Of a stretch of DNA of 42,331 bases, positions 18,233 to 26,898 are shown one piece after another. The notes below the pieces were generated by a model, which was given only the letters and a program-made list of their open reading frames with translations, was not told where the DNA came from and searched no databases. The first letter of the stretch is position 1, and each line of letters opens with the position of its first letter. Source of the DNA: Tsukamurella sp. M9C (GTDB lineage: Bacteria; Actinomycetota; Actinomycetes; Mycobacteriales; Mycobacteriaceae); assembly GCF_020169415.1 (NCBI RefSeq), contig NZ_JAIULG010000041.1, forward strand, positions 1 to 42,331, given 5' to 3'. The translations under genes were made by a program, and so were the position numbers.

Positions 18233-19495
18233 ATGGCGATCACCGACATCCCCGAGTACGCGCACCTCACGGAGGCCGACGTCGAGACGCTCGGCGCCGA
18301 GCTGGACGCGATCCGGCGCGACATCGAGGCGGTCCGCGGCGAGACGGACGTGCAGTACCTGCAGCGCACCATCGCCGCCCAGCGCGGGCTCGAGGTGGCC
18401 GGCCGGCTGATGCTGCTCGGCGCGCACAAGCGCGGCTTCTGGTGGGGTTCAGCGGTGTCGCTGGGTCTGGCGAAGATCATCGAGAACATGGAGCTCGGGC
18501 ACAACATCATGCACGGGCAGTGGGATTGGATGAACGATCCCGAGGTCCACTCCACGACGTGGGAGTGGGACAACGCCGGCACGTCGCGCCTGTGGAAGCA
18601 CACCCACAACTACGTGCACCACAAGTACACCAACGTCCTCGACATGGACGACGACGTGGGCTACAAGACGCTGCGCGTCACGCGGGACCAGCCGTGGACC
18701 CCGTTCAACTCGGGGAACCTGGTCTACAACACGATCCTCATGCTGCTCTTCGAGTACGGCGTGGCGATTCAGCACCTCGAGCTGGGCCGCGCGGCCACCA
18801 AGTGGAAGAAGTCCTGGTTCGACCGCGAGGGCTTCAAGGCCGACGCCTCCGACGTGGGCCGCAAGATCGGCCGCCAGGTGCTCAAGGACTACGTCGCGGC
18901 TCCGCTGGTCGGCGTGCCCTTCGGCGGCGCGCGCGGCTGGCGCAAGGCGCTCACCGCCACGATCACCGCCAACGTGATCCGCAACGTGTGGACCAACGCG
19001 GTCATCTTCTGCGGGCACTTCCCCGACGGTGCCGAGAAGTTCACCAAGCAGGACGTCGACAACGAGACCCAGGCCGAGTGGTACCTCCGCCAGATGCTGG
19101 GCAGCGCCAACCTCTCCGGCGGCCCCGTCATCGATTTCCTCTCCGGCAACCTGAGCTACCAGATCGAGCACCACCTGTTCCCCGACCTGCCGTCGAACCG
19201 GCTGTCGGAGATCGGCGTTCGTGTGCGCGCGCTGTGCGAGAAGTACGACCTGCCGTACACGATCGGCCCGCTGCACGTGCAGTACTACAAGTCATGGCGG
19301 ACCATCGCCAAGCTCTCGCTCCCGGACAAGTACCTCCGCGACACCGCGGACGACGCCCCGGAGACGGCCTCGGAGGCGATGTTCGCCGGCACCGAGTTCG
19401 CCGAGCCGCGCATCGACGAGCGCACCGGCCGCCGGTTCGGGCTCAAGGCCGCCCGCGCCGCCGTCCACGCCCGACGGGGCCGTCGGCGCCCCTGA
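18233..19495 (+). CDS. DesA3-type fatty acyl-CoA desaturase, copy 1
   Basis: 420 residues. An integral-membrane di-iron desaturase with all three His boxes: LGHNIMHG (H90, H94), HTHNYVHHKYT (H123-H130) and QIEHHLFPDLP (H313, H314). By analogy with M. tuberculosis DesA3 it introduces a cis-Delta9 double bond into stearoyl/palmitoyl-CoA, with electrons from the Rv3230c-type reductase at 14648. Fe ligands and membrane helices are typical of the family. The ATG at 18233 has AAGGG upstream. The C-terminal tail is basic (RRFGLKAARAAVHARRGRRRP). It shares a 103-nt tract with copy 3 that differs at only 3 positions. Its own operator-covered promoter suggests separate control from the preceding GntR operon. 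Confidence 0.93.
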   Translation: MAITDIPEYAHLTEADVETLGAELDAIRRDIEAVRGETDVQYLQRTIAAQRGLEVAGRLMLLGAHKRGFWWGSAVSLGLAKIIENMELGHNIMHGQWDWMNDPEVHSTTWEWDNAGTSRLWKHTHNYVHHKYTNVLDMDDDVGYKTLRVTRDQPWTPFNSGNLVYNTILMLLFEYGVAIQHLELGRAATKWKKSWFDREGFKADASDVGRKIGRQVLKDYVAAPLVGVPFGGARGWRKALTATITANVIRNVWTNAVIFCGHFPDGAEKFTKQDVDNETQAEWYLRQMLGSANLSGGPVIDFLSGNLSYQIEHHLFPDLPSNRLSEIGVRVRALCEKYDLPYTIGPLHVQYYKSWRTIAKLSLPDKYLRDTADDAPETASEAMFAGTEFAEPRIDERTGRRFGLKAARAAVHARRGRRRP

Positions 19496-19547
19496 CTCCT
19501 CGGCTGACGATGCGCCGTGGCTGCGCGGAGCGTGACAGTCTGTTCGG

Positions 19548-20267
19548 GTGACCGACGAGACGCCGTGCCTGAGCCTGCTCACCTGGAACGCGTGGTGGGC
19601 GCACCGCGGCACCGCTCGTGGGCGGCGGGTGGCGAGCGTGATCGCAGACGGCGACGCGGACGTCGTCGTCCTCACTGAGGCCGAGGCGGATGTCCTTCCG
19701 GCGGGCGGGCATCTGGTCACCTCCTCGCTCGACTGGGGCTACCGAGTGGCGCGTCCCGGCCGCCGGAAAGTGTTGTTGTGGTCGCGGAATCCGTGGTCGG
19801 ACGTCGGTGATGCAGGCTCGCCGGCGCTTCCTCCGGGGCGATGGGTGGCGGCGACGACCGACTCGCCGCTGGGGCCGATCCGCATCGCCGGTGTCTGTAT
19901 CCCCTGGTCCGGTGCCCACGTGAGTACGGGCCGGAAGGATCGCGCAACCTGGGAGGATCACGCTGGGTACCTGGCTGCTTTGCCGCCGGTCCTCGATCGG
20001 CAGCCTCGGCCGCTCGTGATCGCAGGTGACTTCAACCAGCGAATTCCCCGCGGACGCCAGCCGAAGGCTGTCGCCGCTTCCCTGACGGCCGCGTTCGAGG
20101 GGCTGAGGATCCCCACCGCCGGGGTCGATACGCATCTGATCGACCACGTCGCGCACTCCGCTGGACTCGCCGTCGCCGAGCTCTCGCTGATTCCGTCCAG
20201 CGATGCAGAGGGGAATCTGAGCGATCACCTGGGGGTTCGAGTCACCCTCACCGAGGACGCCGGCTGA
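19548..20267 (+). CDS. Endonuclease/exonuclease/phosphatase (EEP) family hydrolase
   Basis: 239 residues. The metal-dependent EEP fold is marked by LLTWNAWW (Asn ligand) at the start, VVVLTEAEAD (Glu), IAGDFNQRIP (Asp/Asn) near residue 160, and GNLSDHLGVRVTL (Asp-His) near the C-terminus. Members cleave phosphodiesters or phosphomonoesters in nucleic acids, lipids or inositol phosphates; nothing here indicates which. No signal peptide is present, so it is cytoplasmic. GTG 19548 is the start. It lies between desaturase copies 1 and 2 and its codon use looks more relaxed than theirs (more T/A at third positions), so it may be a later arrival. Confidence 0.82.
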   Translation: MTDETPCLSLLTWNAWWAHRGTARGRRVASVIADGDADVVVLTEAEADVLPAGGHLVTSSLDWGYRVARPGRRKVLLWSRNPWSDVGDAGSPALPPGRWVAATTDSPLGPIRIAGVCIPWSGAHVSTGRKDRATWEDHAGYLAALPPVLDRQPRPLVIAGDFNQRIPRGRQPKAVAASLTAAFEGLRIPTAGVDTHLIDHVAHSAGLAVAELSLIPSSDAEGNLSDHLGVRVTLTEDAG

Positions 20268-20346
20268 GGCTACTGACGGAGACGTCGCCCGCCCGGCGTG
20301 GTCGGGCGCGCCGTCGAACCCGCGACTGTGTGACATGCGCCCCAGG

Positions 20347-20388
20347 TGGAACAAGATCGATGACTTTGTTCCATCTCGCTGCTATAGT
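20347..20388 (+). promoter_or_regulatory. Operator and promoter of desaturase 2
   Basis: The inverted repeat TGGAACAA (20347-20354)-N11-TTGTTCCA (20366-20373) precedes a good -10 TATAGT (20383-20388), with ATGACT at the -35 position (20360-20365). The operator therefore overlaps the -35 and spacer. The arms and N11 spacing parallel the GGACAA-N11-TTGTCC repeat at the reductase promoter. The GTG at 20444 follows GGGGA. Confidence 0.6.
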
Positions 20389-20443
20389 GGAATCGTTCTG
20401 TTCTAGGCCGCTGCATGCGGTCCGACCGATTGGGGATCGCCTC

Positions 20444-21730
20444 GTGGCTATCACTGACATCGCGGAGTACGCGCACCTGACCGACGCCGACATCGAGGCG
20501 CTCGGTGCTGAGCTGGATGCGCTGCGCCGCGAGATCGAGGAGAGCCGCGGCGAGGAGGATGCCAAGTACATCCGCCGCGTGATCAAGAGCCAGCGCATCG
20601 CGGAGACCGCGGGCCGCGTCTTCGGCCTCGGCGCCGGCATGAAGGGCTGGAAGGGCAAGGCCGCCTGGGCCGCCTCCGCCGCGTGCCTGTCGTACGCCAA
20701 GGTCATCGAGAACAACGAGCTCGGCCACAACATCATGCACGGCCAGTGGGACTGGATGAACGATCCGGAGATCCACTCCACCAACTGGGAGTGGGACAGC
20801 GCCTCGGACGGCAAGTTCTGGCGCCACACCCACAACTACATGCACCACAAGTACACCAACGTCACCGACATGGACGACGACATCGGCTACGGCATCCTGC
20901 GCGTCACGCGCGATCAGCCGTGGGAGCCGTACATGCTCTTCAACCCGATCTACAACTTCACGCTGATGATCGGCTTCCAGTACGGCAAGGCCGTGCAGCA
21001 CCTCGAGCTGATGAACGCCATGAAGGCGGCGCTCAACGGCGGCGAGCAGTACGAGAACTACGACTGGGAGGAGTTCCGCAGCCGGCTCAAGGTGGTCCTC
21101 ACCAAGATCACCAAGCAGACCGCGAAGGACTACGTCCTCTTCCCCGCGATGGCCGTGCCCTTCACCGGCGCCCGCGGCTACAAGAAGGCCGCCTCGGCCA
21201 ACTACGTGGCCAACACCGTGCGCGACGTGTGGGACCACATGACCATCTTCTGCGGCCACTTCCCGGACGACGCCGAGAAGTTCACCATCGAGGACATCGA
21301 CAACGAGACGCTCCCCGAGTGGTACCTGCGCCAGATGCTGGGCACCGCGAACTTCGAGGGCAGCGACGCGCTGCACTTCATCACCGGTCACCTGGGCCGC
21401 CAGATCGAGCACCACCTGTACCCGGATCTGCCCTCGAACCGCTACAACTACATCAACTCGCGGCTCGTCGAGATCTGCGAGAAGTACGACCTGCCCTACA
21501 ACACGGGCCCGATGTGGAAGCAGTACGCGGAGTCCTGGCGCACCATCATCAAACTCTCGCTGCCGGACCGGTTCCTCAAGGACACCGTCGACGACGCGCC
21601 CGAGACCCACTCGAACAAGCGCTTCTACGACGAGAACGGCAAGACCACCGTGGTCAAGGGCGAGATCGATGCAGACGGCAACCGTCGCGGCCTGGTCTCG
21701 CACGTCGAGGAGCTGGCGGCCGCGAAGTGA
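20444..21730 (+). CDS. DesA3-type fatty acyl-CoA desaturase, copy 2
   Basis: 428 residues starting VAITDIAEYAHL at a GTG, matching the N-termini of copies 1 and 3; an open extension upstream lacks a ribosome-binding site. His boxes are LGHNIMHG, HTHNYMHHKYT and QIEHHLYPDLP. It is the most divergent copy: it has an insert ALNGGEQYENYDWEEFRSRL, a different central membrane region (MIGFQYGKAVQHLEL), and a C-terminal extension NKRFYDENGKTTVVKGEIDADGNRRGL instead of the basic tail. The divergence suggests a distinct acyl-chain preference or regulation, which is an inference. It is the copy with an A/T-rich GGAACAA operator, and is expressed from its own promoter. Confidence 0.93.
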   Translation: MAITDIAEYAHLTDADIEALGAELDALRREIEESRGEEDAKYIRRVIKSQRIAETAGRVFGLGAGMKGWKGKAAWAASAACLSYAKVIENNELGHNIMHGQWDWMNDPEIHSTNWEWDSASDGKFWRHTHNYMHHKYTNVTDMDDDIGYGILRVTRDQPWEPYMLFNPIYNFTLMIGFQYGKAVQHLELMNAMKAALNGGEQYENYDWEEFRSRLKVVLTKITKQTAKDYVLFPAMAVPFTGARGYKKAASANYVANTVRDVWDHMTIFCGHFPDDAEKFTIEDIDNETLPEWYLRQMLGTANFEGSDALHFITGHLGRQIEHHLYPDLPSNRYNYINSRLVEICEKYDLPYNTGPMWKQYAESWRTIIKLSLPDRFLKDTVDDAPETHSNKRFYDENGKTTVVKGEIDADGNRRGLVSHVEELAAAK

Positions 21731-21763
21731 CGCGGACCCCCGGACTGCGCGTAGCCTGAACAC

Positions 21764-23182
21764 GTGGCAATCACTGATGTCGGCGAATACGCCCATCTCG
21801 ACGACGCCGACATCGAGCGGCTCGCGCAGGAACTGGACGCGATCCGCGCCGAGGTCGAGTCGTCGCGCGGCGATCGGGACGCGCGGTACATCCGTGGCGT
21901 GATCCGCGCCCAGCGCGTTCTCGAGGCGGCGGGCAGGCTCACGATCCTCGGCTCCAAGAGTCGCTGGTTCTGGGCCGCCGGCGCGGGCATGCTCGGGGTC
22001 GCGAAGATCATCGAGAACATGGAGCTCGGGCACAACGTCATGCACGGGCAGTGGGATTGGATGAACGATCCCGAGATCCACTCCACCACGTGGGAGTGGG
22101 ACATGGCCTGCGTGGGGTCTCACTGGAAGCACTCGCACAACTTCCTGCACCACAAGTACACCAACGTCGTGGGCAAGGACCTCGACGTGGGCTACGGCGT
22201 GCTGCGCGTGACCCGGGACGAGCAGTGGGAGGCCAAGCGCTCCGCGCAGTTCCTCAACAACCTGTTCCTCGGGCTCACCTTCGAGTGGGGCATCGCCCTG
22301 CACGACATCGAGCTGGCGGAGGCGATCGCCGGCAACAAGCCGTGGCCGCAGACCCGCAAGCAGCTCCGCGAGCTGGGGATCAAGGCCTCGCGGCAGCTGG
22401 GCAAGGACTTCCTGCTCTACCCGGCGATCAGCAAGGCCGTCGGCGGCTCCTTCGGCCGCACGCTGTCGGCGAACCTCACCGCCAACGTGGTCCGCAACAT
22501 CTGGACCTACGTGGTCATCTTCTGCGGGCACTTCCCCGACGGAGCGGAGAAGTTCACCACCGAGTCGATCGTCGACGAGACGCCCGGCGAGTGGTACCTG
22601 CGGCAGATGCTGGGCAGCGCGAACATCTCCGGCGGCCCCGCCATGGATTTCATGACGGGCAACCTGAGCTACCAGATCGAGCACCACATGTTCCCGGACC
22701 TGCCGTCGAACCGGCTGTCCGAGATCGCTGTGAAGGTGCGCGCGATCTGCGAGAAGTACGACATCCCGTACACCGAGGGGCCGCTGCTGCGGCAGTACTA
22801 CCTCTCGCAGCGCACCATCGCCAAGCTCTCGCTGCCGGACCGGTGGCTGCGCGCCACCGCCGACGATGCCCCCGAAACCGCCTCCGAGCTGCGCTTCGCC
22901 GCGGTCCGGGAGCGCCTCGCGCAGGCTCAGGAGAGCGCCCACGAGCGGTTCGTGCACGCGCAGGAGAACGCGCAGGAGCGCCTGGCGCACGCGCAGGAGA
23001 ACGCCCACGAGCGGCTCGTCCACGCCCGCGAGGCCGCGCACGCGGCCCAGGAGGAGGTCGAGCGCGTGGGCCTGCGGTCCGCGATCGCCGAGGCCGCGCG
23101 GCACAAGGTCGAGCAGAAGCGGCTCGAGGTCGAGGCGAAGCGGGCGCGTCGCGCGCGTCGTCGCCGCTCGGGTGTGGCGTAG
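21764..23182 (+). CDS. DesA3-type desaturase, copy 3, with hendecad-repeat tail
   Basis: 472 residues; GTG start, with TAGCCT 6 nt upstream suggesting a leaderless mRNA. The His boxes are LGHNVMHG, HSHNFLHHKYT and QIEHHMFPDLP. The core matches copy 1 closely. Unlike the others it carries a C-terminal extension of about 90 residues: four consecutive 11-residue units of pattern ERLxxAQExAx (residues 383-426), followed by EEVERVGLRSAIAEAARHKVEQKRLEVEAKRARRARRRR, an Arg/Lys-rich end. This should form a long amphipathic helix or coiled coil on the cytoplasmic side. It is followed by fprA after 60 bp. Confidence 0.92.
   Translation: MAITDVGEYAHLDDADIERLAQELDAIRAEVESSRGDRDARYIRGVIRAQRVLEAAGRLTILGSKSRWFWAAGAGMLGVAKIIENMELGHNVMHGQWDWMNDPEIHSTTWEWDMACVGSHWKHSHNFLHHKYTNVVGKDLDVGYGVLRVTRDEQWEAKRSAQFLNNLFLGLTFEWGIALHDIELAEAIAGNKPWPQTRKQLRELGIKASRQLGKDFLLYPAISKAVGGSFGRTLSANLTANVVRNIWTYVVIFCGHFPDGAEKFTTESIVDETPGEWYLRQMLGSANISGGPAMDFMTGNLSYQIEHHMFPDLPSNRLSEIAVKVRAICEKYDIPYTEGPLLRQYYLSQRTIAKLSLPDRWLRATADDAPETASELRFAAVRERLAQAQESAHERFVHAQENAQERLAHAQENAHERLVHAREAAHAAQEEVERVGLRSAIAEAARHKVEQKRLEVEAKRARRARRRRSGVA
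22910..23041 (+). repeat. Four tandem 33-bp repeats in desaturase 3
   Basis: Four in-frame 33-bp units start at 22910, 22943, 22976 and 23009. They encode ERLAQAQESAH, ERFVHAQENAQ, ERLAHAQENAH and ERLVHAREAAH. An 11-residue period is characteristic of hendecad coiled coils or membrane-lying amphipathic helices. Confidence 0.9.
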
Positions 23183-23242
23183 ACTTCCTACTTTGGGCAG
23201 CCTAAGAAGGTTGCCGCGCCGTCCGTTTCGGGAGTGTTGTTG

Positions 23243-24610
23243 ATGAAGCCCTTGCGCGTCGCGATCGTGGGTTCCGGCCCGTCGGGATTCTTCGCCGCCG
23301 GGAACCTGTTGGAGCAGGATGACGTCGAGGTGCAGGTCGACGTCTTCGACCGGCTCCCCACGCCCTTCGGCCTGGTCCGCTACGGCGTCGCGCCCGATCA
23401 TCCCGCGATCAAGTCGGTCACCAAGATCTTCGACCGCACCGCGCAGCACGAGAACTTCCGCTACTTCGGCAACGTCGAGGTGGCCACCGACATCCAGGCC
23501 GCCGAGCTGGCGCAGTGGTACGACGCCGTGATCTACGCGATCGGCGCGTCGGGCGGCCGCCGCCTCGAGGTCGACGGTGCCTGGCTGCCCGGCAACCACC
23601 CGTCGAGCGACTTCGTGGGCTGGTACAACGGCCACCCCGACCGCCGCGACCTCGACGTCGACCTGGGCGTCGAGCGGGCCGTCGTGATCGGCAACGGGAA
23701 CGTCGCGCTCGACGCGGCGCGCATCCTCGTCACCGATACGGACAAGCTCTCCGGCACCGACATGGCCGAGCACGCCCTCGAGGCGCTGCACGGCTCCTCG
23801 GTGCGCGAGGTCGTCGTCCTGGGCCGGCGCGGCGCCGAGCAGGCCGCGTTCACCCCCTCCGAGGTCGCCGAGCTGGGCAAGCTGCCCGGCGTCGACGTCA
23901 TCGTCGACCCCGCCGACGTTCCCGCCGAGGACAAGGAGCGCGACAAGGCCCGCCCGCCGGTCGAGCGCAACAACCTCAAGCAGCTGCGGAAGCTGGCCGC
24001 CCAGGAGCCGACCGGCGCGGACCGGCGGATCGTGCTGAAGTTCCTGCGCTCCGTGGTCGGCATCGGCGGCGAGGGGCGCGTGCGCACCGTCTCCGTGGCC
24101 ACCAACGAACTCGTCGCGGGCGACGACGGCTGCGTCGAAGCGCAGCCCACCGGCGCCGTCGCCGAGCACGAAGCCGGCCTGGTCATCCACGCCGTCGGCT
24201 ACCACGGCACGCCCATCCCCGGCATCCCGTTCGACACGGAGCGGGGCGTCTTCCGCAACGCCGACAGCCGGATCGTCGGCTACGACGGTGCGCCCCTGCC
24301 GGGCCACTACGTGGTCGGCTGGATCAAGCGCGGACCGTCGGGCGTGATCCCCACCAACCGCGACTGCGCGCGCGACACCGTCTCGGTGCTGCTCGCCGAC
24401 GTCGCGGCGGGCAAGCTCGAGCGCAGCGAGTTCGACGGCGCCCAGGTCGAGAAGTTCATCGTCGACCGCGCGCCGAACCTCGTGGAGTACGACGGCTGGA
24501 TGGCCATCGACGCGCACGAGACCGCCCTCGCCGAGGAGGACGCGCGCCCCCGGGTGAAGCTGACCAGCGTCGACGCCATGATCGACGCGGCGCAGGCCGC
24601 CGCGGAGTGA
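23243..24610 (+). CDS. fprA: FprA-type NADPH:ferredoxin reductase
   Basis: 455 residues, adrenodoxin reductase-like. The FAD motif [15 protein letters not shown] is at about 9-23, a second dinucleotide motif [15 protein letters not shown] is near 150-164, and the C-terminal signature [18 protein letters not shown] is typical of FprA. It reduces ferredoxins with NADPH, feeding P450s, desaturases and other acceptors. The ATG at 23243 is preferred (GGAG 9 nt upstream); in-frame GTG/TTG codons at 23234-23240 lack spacing. It directly follows the third desaturase and is followed by a GNAT gene overlapping its stop. In M. tuberculosis fprA (Rv3106) lies elsewhere, so its presence next to desaturases is a local arrangement. 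Confidence 0.92.
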   Translation: MKPLRVAIVGSGPSGFFAAGNLLEQDDVEVQVDVFDRLPTPFGLVRYGVAPDHPAIKSVTKIFDRTAQHENFRYFGNVEVATDIQAAELAQWYDAVIYAIGASGGRRLEVDGAWLPGNHPSSDFVGWYNGHPDRRDLDVDLGVERAVVIGNGNVALDAARILVTDTDKLSGTDMAEHALEALHGSSVREVVVLGRRGAEQAAFTPSEVAELGKLPGVDVIVDPADVPAEDKERDKARPPVERNNLKQLRKLAAQEPTGADRRIVLKFLRSVVGIGGEGRVRTVSVATNELVAGDDGCVEAQPTGAVAEHEAGLVIHAVGYHGTPIPGIPFDTERGVFRNADSRIVGYDGAPLPGHYVVGWIKRGPSGVIPTNRDCARDTVSVLLADVAAGKLERSEFDGAQVEKFIVDRAPNLVEYDGWMAIDAHETALAEEDARPRVKLTSVDAMIDAAQAAAE

Positions 24611-25095
24611 TCGCCCGCGCGGACTTCGCCGACCCGGCGCTCGCCGCGTTCCTCGCCGCGCACCACGCGGACATGGCGCCGACCGCGCCGCCGGAGAGCC
24701 AGCACGCGCTCGGCCTCGACGAGCTGCGGGCGCCCCACGTCCGGTTGTGGACCTGCCACGACGACGGCGCACTCGTGGGGACGGTCGCGCTGGCCGCACT
24801 CGAGCCCGGGCACGAGGAACTCAAGTCGATGCGCACCGCGCCGCACGTGCGCGGGCGGGGGATCGGGCGCCGGCTCCTGGCCTTCGCCCTCGACGACGCC
24901 CGGTCCCGCGGCGTGCGGCGGATCTCGCTGGAGACGGGCAGCCAGGACTTCTTCGCCCCCGCGCGGACCCTGTACGCGGCGCACGGCTTCGTCCCCTGCG
25001 GACCGTTCGGCGGCTACGTCGACGACCCGAACAGCGCCTACCTCACCCGAGTGCTGGGAGTACCGTCGGAATCGTGCGAGGCACGGCGGTGTTGA
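24607..25095 (+). CDS. GNAT-family N-acetyltransferase
   Basis: 162 residues. The acetyl-CoA-binding motif [29 protein letters not shown], and motif [17 protein letters not shown], are clear. The central beta-strand [22 protein letters not shown] fits the fold. Sequence resembles the small acetyltransferases annotated near YjaB/YafP-type proteins; the acceptor substrate is unknown. The GTG at 24607 overlaps the fprA stop (GTGA), giving tight coupling. Its 3' end (25067-25094) contains a SigH-type promoter for msrA, so the coding sequence is also regulatory DNA. Confidence 0.85.
   Translation: MIARADFADPALAAFLAAHHADMAPTAPPESQHALGLDELRAPHVRLWTCHDDGALVGTVALAALEPGHEELKSMRTAPHVRGRGIGRRLLAFALDDARSRGVRRISLETGSQDFFAPARTLYAAHGFVPCGPFGGYVDDPNSAYLTRVLGVPSESCEARRC
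25067..25094 (+). promoter_or_regulatory. SigH-type promoter for msrA
   Basis: CGGAATC (25067-25073), 17 nt, then GTTG (25091-25094), the same geometry as the sigH autoregulatory promoter at 38116-38143 and the GGAAY-N-GTT consensus of SigH/SigR. It lies in the end of the GNAT gene, about 45 bp before the msrA ATG. Confidence 0.6.
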
Positions 25096-25139
25096 AGCGA
25101 TTGGCGGGAGCACTGGTCTCCCGGCGGAAGGAGCTGCGC

Positions 25140-25676
25140 ATGACTGACAACGGCACCATCACCACGGTCCCCGGCCGCGAGACCGCGGTCCTGGCGGGCG
25201 GATGTTTCTGGGGCATGCAGGATCTGATCCGCAAGCAGCCCGGCATCGAGAGCACCCGCGTGGGCTACACGGGCGGCGCGAACGAGCACGCGACCTACCG
25301 CAACCACCCGGGCCACGCGGAGGCCGTCGAGATCGTCTTCGACCCCGCGAAGACCAGCTACCGGGACGTGCTCGAGTTCTTCTTCCAGATCCACGACCCG
25401 TCCACCGTCGACCGGCAGGGCAACGACGTGGGCTCGAGCTACCGCTCGGCGATCTTCCCGCTCAGCGACGAGCAGGAGCGCGTCGCCCGCGACACCATCG
25501 CCGACGTCGACGCCTCCGGCCTGTGGCCGGGCAAGGCCGTGACCACGATCGAGGCGGTGGGCCCGTTCTGGCAGGCCGAGCCGGAGCACCAGGACTACCT
25601 GGAGAAGTACCCGGACGGCTACACCTGCCACTTCCCGCGCCCGGGCTGGAAGCTGCCCAAGCGCGCCTCCGCGTAG
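25140..25676 (+). CDS. msrA: Peptide methionine sulfoxide reductase A
   Basis: 178 residues. MsrA reduces the S-epimer of methionine sulfoxide in proteins and free Met(O). The catalytic motif GGCFWGMQD has Cys22; [19 protein letters not shown] and the conserved SSYRSAIF follow. A further Cys in the C-terminal [10 protein letters not shown] could act in disulfide recycling with thioredoxin/mycoredoxin. AAGGAG lies 7 nt before the ATG. A SigH-type promoter just upstream would place it in the thiol-stress response together with sigH-rshA. Its last 58 nt overlap the 3' end of the convergent glycosyltransferase gene. Confidence 0.94.
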   Translation: MTDNGTITTVPGRETAVLAGGCFWGMQDLIRKQPGIESTRVGYTGGANEHATYRNHPGHAEAVEIVFDPAKTSYRDVLEFFFQIHDPSTVDRQGNDVGSSYRSAIFPLSDEQERVARDTIADVDASGLWPGKAVTTIEAVGPFWQAEPEHQDYLEKYPDGYTCHFPRPGWKLPKRASA

Positions 25677-26863
25677 CGGGTCGACGGCTCGGCGAGCGAG
25701 GCAGGGAAGGCCGAGAGGTCGGGGAGTGCCTGTGTACGGCGCGCGAAGCGCTGTGCGTTCCGCCGGTACGCGGGGTCGGCCAGGATCTTCGTGGTGGCCG
25801 AAGCGATCTCCTCGGCCGACGCCGTTGCCGGATCGAGCGCGATACCGGCACCGAGGCGCTCGACCTGTGCCGAGTTGCCGGGGTGATCCCCGAACAGGGG
25901 GAGCAGCACCGCCGGTACGCCTGCCTGCAGCGATTCGCGAACCCCGTTGAAACCGCCGTGCGAGATGAAGACGTCGCACGTCGAGAGGATCGTCTGCTGA
26001 TCGACGAAGTCGGTGACGACCACGTTGGCGGGCGGATTCGGGACCGGATGCGATCCGACCGCCACCACGGCGCGCACGTCGAGTGCGCCCAGTGCCTGCA
26101 CGATGCGGTCCAGGAGCACGCCGCCGATGCCGATCCGCGGCGCGACCGAGCCGAGGCTCGCCAGCACCAGCGGTCCGTCGGCGGGTAGATCCGCGATCGC
26201 GGCGTCGAGCGGCGCGTGTGTGCGGGGTCCGGGCCGGAAGCAGTGCACGTGCTCGACGGGCCGCCCGGGCGGGTAGAAGTCGAGTGGGGTCTGTGCGATC
26301 CGTGGCGCGCTCGGCGGCTCGGCGACCTCGGGCAGGTCGTGCGCGCGGCGGACCTCGTTGAGGACCGCGAGCAGCTCCGGCGCGCGTTCGTCGAGCATCG
26401 GCGCCACGTCGAGGACGGCCTCGCGGCAGCCGAGCTTCTCCGCGACGAGGTGACCGCCGAACTCGGTGTTGTCGCGCAGGATCAGGTCGGGCACGGTGTC
26501 GCCGAGCGCGTCGAGGAGCGCCGTCGCCGCGCGGTGCGCGAGGACGCCGATGAAGGCGCGTGCCGAGAGGAGGACCGAGGACGTCGGCAGCGACCCGCCG
26601 ATCGGTGGCAGCGACGCGGGCGGGGCGTAGCCGGTCACGGTGAAGTCGTCGGCGCGCAGCGCCGGGTCGGTCACGATCTCGCGGAGCTCGGGCACGCCGC
26701 GGAGCGGGAGCGCCTCGAATCCGTACTCCGTCACCAGATCCACGCCGGCGTCGGGGACGGCGATCGTCACCCTGTGGCCGGAATCCCGGAGTGCCGACGC
26801 CGCGGGCAGGACGAACGGGACCAGGTGCGAGTAACCGGCTACACCGGTGATCAAGATGTTCAC
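25619..26863 (-). CDS. GT1/MGT-type glycosyltransferase
   Basis: 414 residues with a GT-B fold of the UGT/MGT type. The N-terminal acceptor domain begins [37 protein letters not shown]. The C-terminal nucleotide-sugar domain has [10 protein letters not shown] and the donor motif [14 protein letters not shown] near 302-315, followed by [20 protein letters not shown]. It would transfer a hexose from a UDP- or TDP-sugar to a small lipophilic acceptor such as a macrolide, flavonoid, sterol or lipid; the acceptor cannot be told. The GTG at 26863 gives the conserved N-terminus. It is 35 bp downstream of rsgA and could be the third gene of aroA-rsgA-GT. It has no counterpart at this spot in M. tuberculosis. 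Confidence 0.88.
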   Translation of the reverse strand: MNILITGVAGYSHLVPFVLPAASALRDSGHRVTIAVPDAGVDLVTEYGFEALPLRGVPELREIVTDPALRADDFTVTGYAPPASLPPIGGSLPTSSVLLSARAFIGVLAHRAATALLDALGDTVPDLILRDNTEFGGHLVAEKLGCREAVLDVAPMLDERAPELLAVLNEVRRAHDLPEVAEPPSAPRIAQTPLDFYPPGRPVEHVHCFRPGPRTHAPLDAAIADLPADGPLVLASLGSVAPRIGIGGVLLDRIVQALGALDVRAVVAVGSHPVPNPPANVVVTDFVDQQTILSTCDVFISHGGFNGVRESLQAGVPAVLLPLFGDHPGNSAQVERLGAGIALDPATASAEEIASATTKILADPAYRRNAQRFARRTQALPDLSAFPASLAEPSTRYAEARLGSFQPGRGKWQV

Positions 26864-26898
26864 GTAACTAACGATATAGGAGTCGGGCCCCGCCGCGC

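Noticed and set aside
20270..24799. A 1509-residue open frame antisense to desaturases 2-3 and fprA
   Set aside because: Low-complexity mirror of several real genes on the plus strand; it crosses gene boundaries and shows no domain or ribosome-binding site.
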